DNA of 64,000 nt. Source: Mesorhabditis belari. Taxonomy: Eukaryota; Nematoda; Chromadorea; Rhabditida; Rhabditidae. The stretch lies in the NCBI GenBank assembly GCA_958450365.1, contig CAUEEP010000925.1, positions 744,001-808,000 of the forward strand, read 5' to 3'. Positions 56,301 to 64,000 of the stretch are shown in pieces (position 1 is the stretch's first letter; every line of letters starts with the position of its first letter). The notes below the pieces were generated by a model. The model was not told where the DNA came from, did no database searches, and worked only from the letters and a program-made list of their open reading frames with translations. A program made the translations under genes and the position numbers.

Positions 56301-57250
56301 CCTCGAGCATAAATCGAATTTTTGAAAACTTCAGGAACAAAAATCAAAGACAAATCGACGAGTTGTGGGACGAGAAGAGCGACCTTCACAAAGAATTATC
56401 AGTTTCCTCATGCTGATGTCCATTGATGTTCAACGCGTTTATCTAGTAGTCTATTCAGGAGCGAAGAGAGAGCAAAATACTTGCAGTTTCAGGCGGAATT
56501 CTGGGTTTTTGGGAAAACGTTTTATGTGAGATTTTGCACAAACAATTCAGAAATAGTGCACCAATTAATCTATAATTTTTACCAATAAAAAATCTATTTA
56601 TCCTCTAAAACAGACTTTTGACAGATTTAGAAAAGCTTCGGTTCTGTAAATTTCTAGAATGCAACAAGTTGGGCAATCAAAAATGATGTCCATGTCATTT
56701 TGCACTTTGTTTTTTCTTTATATTTCCTTTACATACATACATCTATATTAGAATAATATTTCCTTAAACTCTTATATGTAAATAATGTACTCATTTCAAA
56801 ATCGAGTAATATGTAAAAAATATCGAGACTGGAGAAATATTTAATTTATTTTTTTATTGCACAATCTACACATACAATCTCCTAGGAAATGATGCCAAAT
56901 TCGATATATTAGCTTGGAAAGGTCAAAGTGAAAATTTTTTGCCCTGTATTTTTCTAAAAATACCAAACCACACATTTTTGTTGGGCCAAATGCTACTATA
57001 ATCTTTGGTCACCCTGTCCAGCACCCAGCTCTTCATAACACTGACAAAAAATTGATAAAATATTTACTAAGATCTGGGAGGCTTCTTTGTGTCGTACTGG
57101 CATTTTTGTTACTTAGTTTATGTTTATCAACTTCATAGGTGAAAAACGTTTGGGTTTTCTTTTTTGTATTCTTTGCGTGTTTGCTCTAATGATAAGCATA
57201 ATTTAATCAGTTTATTGAGAAAATTCTGGTAAACAAGATTTCAATCGTAC
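56301..57250. other. AT-rich intergenic stretch
   Basis: No ORF or splice chain supports a gene. Simple AT-rich sequence dominates 56720-56860. Confidence 0.4.
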
Positions 57251-57264
57251 ATTTGATCGAAGCC

Positions 57265-58421
57265 TCAAAGACAATGAGTACAAAGACCGGTGGTAGGATC
57301 AGGCGGTCCATCTATTGGGCAATTCTTTCCGACCACTGAATCCTCTCCGCCCGCAAGATATGGGGTATAAGTTGAATTAGGCAAGTTGGGGCTAGAAATC
57401 ATTTTCATGAAAAATGAAAATAAAAAGAAATCCACTTGCAGCAAGCCGGAAAGATCTGACAAAGCACTGCGTATTGGCCAGGCATCTTTCGGTAAGCACA
57501 TCCAATGAGCTGCGCGTTTCCAGACATGACCTTGAAAGCTCGTACCCAATAAATTACCTTTTTGTACTTACTGCGTACGCATAATTTTGATAGGTCCAGC
57601 TAGCGTTGTTTACATCCGTAAATCCATTCCACTTCCAGGATAAAGTACCGTACACCGACCAGTAACCATACCAAGACTCGTTCCAAGCTTTGTCAACTAA
57701 ACATGTGCATGTTTAGGATCACTTGTCAGGCATTTTCTGCCTGATCGTCAATAGGTAGATGACGGAAAATTGCAATATCTGGGTCAATTTCAATCGGATC
57801 TTTTCGATAGAAAATTTTGGGTCGAATAGATTCAAAACAAAAAAAATGCGATTGAAATTGACTGAGATATGGCGATTTTCCATTGTACACCTATTGACGA
57901 TTACAAGGTAAATGTCTATTGTCAATTAGAATGAGTTTTCACTAGACAGTTGTTTTTTTCTTTTTTTTTGGGATCTTCACGGTTAACGGCGAGTGAACGA
58001 TTATCGCCGGAGACCGCTTTTTTGACCAACTTTCAGCTTTATGAAGCCCCAAACTGGTCAGATCAGGAAGTTTTACTAAGATTTAGATAGCTTAGAACGT
58101 AAACTTTCAGAAACCATTTATCTCATCAAAAGTCATTGACAAAAACCCATCTAAAGTCGGGCTGCAAGTTGGTCAAAAGATCGGCCCGCACCGATGATCG
58201 CTCCCGCCCGCCGTTAAGCGTAAAGATCCTTTTTTTACAAGCTACATTCACATACACATTTGCTGTGGTGTTGATGGGGTATCTGTTTTCTTCAACGGGT
58301 AAATCCCGTGCCCGAGGTCGACCAAATTATAAGGATTTGGCGGGAGTTGCGTTCCCCAGCCGGCATTTGTCCAAGCGCCCAACCGAGCCGCTGCCGCGGT
58401 CGCATATTTGGGACTCCATCT
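57265..58421 (-). CDS. SCP/TAPS (CAP-domain) secreted-protein gene, 5' exons missing
   Basis: Four minus-strand exons keep phase: 58256-58421, 57572-57696, 57436-57530 and 57265-57391. They read WSPKYATAAAARLGAWTNAG, then FDKAWNESWYGYWSVYG and LSWKWNGFTDVNNASWTYQN, MSGNAQLIGCAYRKMPGQYA, VLCQIFPACCN and a Cys-rich end, KNCPIDGPPDPTTGLCTHCL. The GN-IGCAY-C pattern and terminal C-P-GLC motif are typical of nematode CAP proteins (venom-allergen-like, SCP/TAPS), which are secreted. The N-terminal signal peptide exon is not found; a foldback element lies just upstream. The gene is therefore partial or split. Neighbouring exons at 58744 and 59341 are from relatives. Confidence 0.7.
57743..57902. mobile_element. 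Small MITE with GTCAATAGGTG termini (copy 2)
   Basis: About 160 bp with inverted ends (GTCAATAGGTAGATGACGG and CCATTGTACACCTATTGAC). It sits in the long intron of the CAP gene and is related to 28790-28965. Confidence 0.6.
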
Positions 58422-58468
58422 CTAAGGTGGAGATAATCTCAGCGGTGAAAATGAGTAGGCTTGTTCCA

Positions 58469-58608
58469 AATGACGTCATGGGCCCGGGAGCATGTTTTAG
58501 AAGACATTATATGCTTTCTTGACGCTATAAAGTCACTGTATCCACACTTTAGAAAGCAGATAATGTCATCTAAAACGTGCTTCCGGGCCTATGACGCCAT
58601 TTGGAAGA
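58469..58608. repeat. 140-bp near-perfect palindrome
   Basis: The left arm TTCCAAATGACGTCATGGGC continues CCGGGAGCATG and TTTTAGA-GACATTAT. The right arm is its complement (ATAATGTCATCTAAAACGTG, CTTCCGGGCC, GACGCCATTTGGA), around a 45-base loop. It is likely a foldback transposon. Confidence 0.7.
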
Positions 58609-58743
58609 AGCCTGAAAATTTAAAAGTAAATGTTATAACCAAACCCACTATCTGGCACATTCTCAATGATTTTGGCCACGTTTTTGTGTCTGGTGGGGTG
58701 CCCGGCTTAAATTTCATTTGAAGGTTAGTAATCATCAACGAAC

Positions 58744-58827
58744 ATTGTGCTCATATTCATAGTCCCAAGTATAATTTGTCCACTTTTCTTTGCCAAGGGT
58801 CACATTTGAGCGAAAGCCATTGATCGT
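58744..58827 (-). pseudogene. Isolated exon of a second CAP gene
   Basis: After TTTTTAG the minus strand reads INGFRSNVTLGKEKWTNYTW then DYEYEHN, ending at a GT donor. It aligns with the NGFTDVNNASWTYQNYAYA exon of the neighbour. No following exon is found before the palindrome at 58469-58608. Confidence 0.5.
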
Positions 58828-59340
58828 CTAAAAAGAGTTAACCAAACGGCACCAATATCAAACCGATATAATTGAACTTTGAACAGCGGCTGGGAAAACG
58901 ACTGAGGTTGGAGTAACTGCAAGTTAAGAGTTAGCATAGCTCCACAGACGTAGTTGAAGACTTTAGCCTCAACCACACACCGTAGATGAATATCGTAAAT
59001 ACTGCAATACTGCACCTGTCTATGGGAGCGTTGCGTAGACTAAATTCACTTGCAAATTTACTCGCAAACCAACGCTCGGCTCTCGACACCAGTACGCTAA
59101 TTTCTGCGCGAAAAAAGTGGCCAATAAGCCGATTTTTCATAATTTTTCGATCGTTTTGTTCTAAGCCCTGGTTAATGCTAAAACATATTTGTTATATCTC
59201 AAGCAAATCACCCATCCTTTCTACCTTGATTTGATATCCAGGGGCGCAAAAACAAACGTATTGGTGCTGAGATATGAACGTTCATTTGAGAGTAAAGTTG
59301 GACTACGCGACACTCCTATAGGAGGGTACTATTGCAGTAT

Positions 59341-59467
59341 TTAGTAGCTTAGTCTTGCTTCAGTCAGTTTACCACATAGACCGCTGGCCTGTAAGCACGA
59401 CGATTCAGTTGGACACTTCGAACAAGTGACACCTTGGTTGTAGATCCTCTGCCCAACAATATTGCCA
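59341..59467 (-). pseudogene. Last exon of a third CAP gene
   Basis: After CATTTCAG the minus strand reads GNIVGQRIYNQGVTCSKCPT then ESSCLQASGLCGKL and a stop. GN-IY-G-CS-CP-C-GLC is the usual C-terminus of nematode SCP/TAPS proteins. At 127 nt it has the same length and phase as the last exon of the neighbour at 57265-57391. The rest of the gene is not upstream, where a kinase fragment lies instead. Confidence 0.65.
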
Positions 59468-59555
59468 CTGAAATGAAAAGTGCAGTACAGTTAAAATAGT
59501 CCCCAAAAAATGGATCATTTCTTTTGGCCGCTAAAGAGCAAATTCTATTTTTTGC

Positions 59556-59765
59556 TTCAAAGCTTCACATTCATTTTTGAAGATCTCCAATTGTGCATTA
59601 TTTCCACAAAACATATATTTGATGACAGCTGGGCTAAAACAAAGGAGCTATGGTACAATACAACCTCTACAAAAGACTAATTATTGAACATAGCATGGAA
59701 TAGGTCAAAAATAACCAACGGTTTGTGTCCAATCAGTTCATACACTTGCCCAATTGCTCTATAAG
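59556..59765 (-). pseudogene. A-type kinase fragment: end of exon 1 and start of exon 2
   Basis: The minus strand carries AIGQVYELIGHKP, the first intron, and AVIKYMFCGNNAQLEIFKNE then CEALK. It lacks the ATG and everything after the second exon's first half. It directly precedes the RNase H-like gene on the other strand and has probably replaced that gene's 5' end. Confidence 0.75.
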
Positions 59766-59844
59766 CTCTAAAATAGGATCGCAGAGCTATCTAGCCTTAT
59801 CTGAATAAATTAAGCTTGTTGTATTTTTTAACATTTCCTTCTAG

Positions 59845-60622
59845 CGATATGGATGTTATCGTCCGTACTGACAGCTTGAACACGATCCAGGGATTGAAGA
59901 AACGTCGCAAGCTCAAAACAAAAGATCTTCGTAAAGGGTTTGGAATACTTAAAATCTTCAAATTTGGTCTTTTTTTCAGAATCGATTCGATCAAGAAGGT
60001 GGTATCAAATTACCCGAGAGGAGTCCTCTTTCAACATGTATATGGCCACAATGGCGACGCGGGAAATGAGATGATTAGGGTTTAATGTGGAGCCAGATCA
60101 TGTGTCTTTTTAGGCTGATGCCATGGCTTCTCGGGCAAGGAAAGGTTGCACGTCGGAAAAGGATTACCAGTTGGAGGAGAAATTGGTTAAACGCGAAGAA
60201 AAGTGAGACTTGATTTCTTAATTTAAACTTTCTTCAAAAGTGCAGGAAAGGAATCCGATTGTTGAGAGACAAAAAAACTAGAGAAAGGGAAAAGTTAGGG
60301 AAAACACCGTTTGACTTGTGCTAAATTAGTAATAAAATAACGGTTAAACTAAACTTAAAGTAGTTAAACTTCATAAAGAAAGTAATGTAATAAACAATGA
60401 GGCAACAATAAGGCTTATTCCTCTCTTAGTGGATTTCTGCATTCATTCCCAACTTGATTATTATTATTATTATTAATTGTTTGACTTCTTTTTTACAGAT
60501 ATTTGGCACACGGCAAAGAGAAATCCCAATACGAGAGGGCTTTCGACCGCAAGGGAAAACCAACTTCAAAACGATATGTATTCATCAAGCAAAATGGCGA
60601 AGCCGAAAAAAGCGATGAATAG
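59845..60622 (+). CDS. RNase H-like protein, 5' truncated
   Basis: Exons 59845-59937, 59980-60079, 60114-60202 and 60499-60622. The product reads MDVIVRTDSLNTIQGLKKRR, IDSIKKVVSNYPRGVLFQHV, YGHNGDAGNEMIRADAMASR and a Lys-rich end. RTDS and the GH-G---GNE--AD block correspond to the third and fourth acidic residues of RNase H1, which cuts the RNA strand of RNA-DNA hybrids. The first strand with TDGS and the helix Glu are missing, since a kinase fragment lies directly upstream. It is probably inactive unless 5' exons are elsewhere. The three residues MIR inside the last motif suggest a shifted donor. Confidence 0.65.
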
Positions 60623-60857
60623 CCAAAAAAGATCGCTGCAAAATAACCTGTGATTTTTTTGATGCAGACCTGTTCATGATAATTCGAATAAATTTTGTAT
60701 TAGGTCGTTTAAAAAATTATCCAATTCAGTATCAAAATTTTTATTTACTGAAATGCCTGATCAAAGCTCACAAAATCACAACAATGGTACAGATTCATAA
60801 GATTTTAGAGTAGCTACATTCAAATTCGAGCTTCCATCGAGTTTAAAAAATTGTTTC

Positions 60858-62454
60858 TCAGCTTAGCAGCTCTTTAATGGGCCAAGTTTCCAAAATTTCT
60901 TCATCACGAAACTTGCGAAACCGCGTGTTGGGCAATGAAGAAACCGCTTTACGCAACCGTAATCGAGAGACCTCCTGCTCGTAATCGCAACCGTCTATGG
61001 GGGCCCACGAATAACCGAGGTAGTCGTTGTCGTAGTCCTCCAGCATCTCAAAACTGAAAGAAGATTAGTTAATCGCTTTTTAGAGAAGGTTCTCGTATCA
61101 CATTGAACGACAAGAATACTGCTTTCCAACTCAATCCAAAAGAACTTACCAAAATTCCTTAGCCTCCTCTTGTTCGATCCATAGGTGGAGCTTCTTTCCG
61201 AGAGAATTCCTAACAACTTAAAAATCGAAACAATCGCTGTCGACCTTCGTTTCAAACTTGACATTCCAAGACAACATGGCAAAGAACTAAACAAGAACAT
61301 CTCAAAAATTAGCTCTTTCACTCACCTCTCTGATGTTCAGGTCAGATCGAACCCATAGTCGTATCTTTGTCACTTCTCGGATTCCAGCTCCCCATTCGTT
61401 AAGAAATGAGGCGATTCCGGCAAATGTACAAGCAGTCACATCGCTCAGCATGAAATTCGGAGAGGCAAAATTCAACAGCACCTAAAAGCAAAGCAACAAT
61501 TTGATTTAATCGTTGATTACCAATCTCCACTGTTAATAAAAGATGAATTTCAGTTGCTTAGTAGGGATATTTAATTTCACTGACCTGGTCATCAAAGGAC
61601 AAATTTCTCGCAGTAATCGCCAGCCCCCGACGATCTCGAATGCATTTGTCTTGCCAGAACGACGTCGTCAACACGTCAATCTGAACCGGTTAGTTGAGAA
61701 ATAAAAACAAGATAGTAAACCGCCAATCCGAAGTTCTCTGGTTCAAGCTGAAGTAGCATAAGTCGTAGATCCTTCCAATCGAACTTTTGTCCCTCTGTGG
61801 CCACCAAAAGATTTTGGCATTTCACTTTGCATTCCTCCAACTTCTTCAGCAATTGATGAAACGTGGCGACGTCGAAATACTCAAGCTTCTAAAAGTTTTC
61901 ATTACATTTGTTTGTACTCCACTACACTCTGAGCGCAAAATTTTGAAAGCCGTACCAAATGGAGAGTTTTAATGGACATTCCTGGAAACATGTGATTGAA
62001 TCTTTCGAGTGCCTGCCTCAATGGAGCAGCTCCATACTTCATACGGCTCCAATCTTTTTCAATCGCGATGAAGATAGTTGGTTCAACCTAGAAGGCTAGT
62101 TAAAAAAAGCATTTTCATTTGAAACTACCTCGTTATGATTATTAGTAAGAGGTTCAGGGTTGACCTTCTTCTGGTCAATCGTCAGAGAATAAACTTGTAC
62201 GGTGGGCAGCGATTTCCGATTCACATCAATACGTTGTTGAAAGAGACGCGAAATTCCCCGACATCTAAGCATCCTCATTGATACTTTATAAAACAAAAAA
62301 GCTACTTTTCAATTTGTAATCCTGACAAGTAATTTAGTACCCGAAGAAAGGGAACATCCGGGAGAACAGCAACGTCGAGGCGAGTTTCCTAAGATATACA
62401 AGTTGTGATAAAAAATTTACACCTCACCGAACTACGAATTTCTTGGGCTTCCAT
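60858..62454 (-). CDS. Probable nematode F-box protein
   Basis: Minus-strand exons: 62428-62454 (MEAQEIRSS), about 62320-62388 (LDVAVLPDVPFLRVLNYLS), about 62129-62281 (MRMLRCRGISRLFQQRIDVN), 61956-62087, 61721-61888, 61585-61680, 61326-61481, about 61145-61210 and 60858-61053. LPDVPFLRVLNYLS followed by R-RGISRLF resembles an F-box, which links targets to SKP1-cullin ubiquitin ligases. The rest (DWKDLRLMLLQLEPENF, FMLSDVTACTFAGIASFLNE, IREVTKIRLWVRSDLNI) is similar in layout to nematode F-box-associated regions. Most junctions are in phase; those near 62300 and 61210 are uncertain. No repeats have entered this gene. Confidence 0.55.
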
Positions 62455-62459
62455 ACGAA

Positions 62460-63737
62460 AAATCCACCAATCACAACCAACGCTTGTAGAAAGTTGATTA
62501 TCTGAAAAAGAATAGCAAAAAAGGTCAACACATCTCCCTTGATTAAAACAATAAAAGTATTAAGAAACAGAAAACTAATGCTTGAGAAAACAAGGCCTTG
62601 CATTGCTTGACCATAAAGGCGAATTCCGGCATTGAAAAACTACAGCTTAATTTTGAAAAAAACCATCATCGAGCAATCTGTGTAGTTCTGAAATAAAGAA
62701 GATCGCGCAAAGGTCAAAAGGTCTAAATTCCTTCAAACATTTTGGCTCTCACATATTTGTATTCGACAGCAATAAAATATTCAGCTAATTGATTAAAAAG
62801 TTATGCTGGGAGACTGTTGATCGTTGTCGTACGTAAAAGCACCAAGGAACCACGAAGTTGAAGAAGTTTTTGATTTGCAACTATTCTCCGACCTGATTGC
62901 GATTGGGGTTTTTCTGTTTCACTGATTGCAAATAGGCAGCTTATGAAAATTTTTTCGATGTTTAAGCAAAAGCAAGTCACACAATTTATTGCATTGAATA
63001 CATATAGAATAAGTGAAGATCGGAAATGAGAAAAGGGAAAGCAAAAGATATAGTCGCTTCATTGAATGATGTCAAAGAAAAAAAAGACTATAAAAAAATT
63101 GCAAAAGGTTTTTGAAAGACAAAATGAGGTAAAAGTTACATGCAGTAAAAATATTGCGGATGAAAGACTACATTTTGTACAGGGGGTTCAATAATTACCG
63201 CGATTCTAAGTGTAGCACTCAGATATGCGAACATCTTGGCACGCGTTTCCTCGGACACGCAAATTTTTGTGAAGCTGGCCTTCACGTGAAGGCTTGGTTC
63301 CAATCATCCTTCTTCGTCAGTCCTTCTTAAAACAGTCCCCTGGAAAATCTTGTCAAAGCCTCGATATATGGTTTGTCTCGATAAGAGAGGTGCGTTAACG
63401 AGACAAGTTATATACCCGACTTTGGTAAGATTTTTCAAGGGACTATTTTAAGTTGTTGATGAGTATTTGGTATCAAATGAAAGCTAGAAACACCAGCTTT
63501 CCAATAAAGCAAAATTCAGGCATTTTCGAAATCTTTATGAAAATCTATGAGGTTGTCTCGTTAAGTCTCGTTAACTCTCGTTATCTCGTTAGTCATGTCT
63601 AATGGATACTGATGCAGCGAATAGTTGATCTTTGATAGAACTTCAATTTCAACTTTGTTTTTCAAGATTTTTCAAGAACAAGATTGGAAATGACAACGTT
63701 TAGCGGATAGCTCTTCATTTTGCTTAGCAGAAACATC
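62460..63737. other. Intergenic stretch without supported genes
   Basis: I see no exon chain. Near 63540-63595 a short run of imperfect TCTCGTTA(A) repeats occurs, with related GTCTCGATAAG and TTAACGAGAC at 63370-63405. Confidence 0.4.
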
Positions 63738-63979
63738 TCACTCTTTGATGACTTTGTGCTCACGGATCATCGCCAATTGAACATGATGTGTTTGATGGAA
63801 AGTTTGCTCGTGATTCAACCCGTCAAACATTCGCTCACCCTCTTGTCCTCCGATTTGGGAATTGATCTGAAAGTTTGAAATTTCAAATATAGTTTCAAAT
63901 AAATATTAGTTTACAAATAGGTTTTATTACGCTCCGTACTCACCCCTCCGCACACCAAAAATCCGACAATTTGATCCAT
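63738..63979 (-). CDS. Small two-exon gene, 54 aa, unknown function
   Basis: Exon 63944-63979 reads MDQIVGFLVCGG, then a GTGAGT donor. After a CTTTCAG acceptor, exon 63738-63866 reads INSQIGGQEGERMFDGLNHE then QTFHQTHHVQLAMIREHKVI and KE with a stop. The phases match and both splice sites are good nematode sites. The family is not recognised; more exons could lie beyond the window if the ATG is internal. Confidence 0.5.
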
Positions 63980-64000
63980 TTTACTGTTGATAGTATAGAT

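Noticed and set aside
58136..58522. 128-codon plus-strand ORF
   Set aside because: It is the mirror of the CAP gene exon 58256-58421 and of a palindrome; it has no motif of its own.

Overview
The window is nuclear DNA from a nematode, most likely rhabditid. Introns are short (about 35-60 bases), AT-rich, and mostly end in TTTCAG or TTTAG. There is an exact copy of the 22-nt SL1 spliced leader at 29236-29257. A short (TTAGGC)n tract, the nematode telomere repeat, lies at 41155-41178. Mariner-type transposons and MITEs with TA target sites are abundant. There is no operon structure, CRISPR array or bacterial signal.

Most of the window (1-55 kb) is one fast-evolving, repeatedly duplicated gene family that I do not recognise as described. 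When the short introns are removed, each 'A-type' copy reads as a protein kinase of about 285 residues, spliced in phase to a lineage-specific region of about 500 residues that I call domain X. The kinase exons (lengths 83-95, 182-209, 127, 181, 62, 132 and 67-73 nt) keep phase across copies. Two copies look fully intact, both on the minus strand: 6853-9912 and 50547-54233. The plus-strand copies (1-620, 1466-4008, 11189-14543, 36342-40208) are truncated or frameshifted. Smaller fragments lie at 10124-10200, 17107-17589, 27640-27712, 32220-32450 and 59556-59765. The intron joining kinase to X is almost wholly an inverted repeat of 250-750 bp in every copy where both arms remain, so the pre-mRNA would carry a long hairpin.

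A second 'B-type' branch occurs twice, at 17.6-24.0 kb and 41.9-47.0 kb, each time after an A-type X end. It comprises a Pro/Gln-rich, X-containing gene (XB), then a kinase whose DFG motif reads DFD, then the N-terminal half of X as a C-terminal tail. The first copy has lost its glycine loop and been broken by duplications and a mariner element. The second carries a mariner MITE in an intron and an in-frame TGA.

Between these genes lie recurrent repeats: two mariner MITE families, foldback elements, an inverted 520-bp pair about 10 kb apart, two LINE reverse-transcriptase fragments, mariner transposase relics, and an orphan HSP70 last exon (24709-24810).

The right end (57-64 kb) is more ordinary: degraded SCP/TAPS (CAP) secreted-protein genes, an RNase H-like gene truncated by a kinase fragment, a probable F-box protein gene, and a small two-exon gene at the edge.

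The most interesting candidate system is the expanding kinase-X family. An N-terminal serine/threonine kinase fused to a variable domain suggests a sensor-effector family, for example stress or intracellular-parasite response. That role is inference only. All coordinates and splice sites come from reading the sequence by eye.
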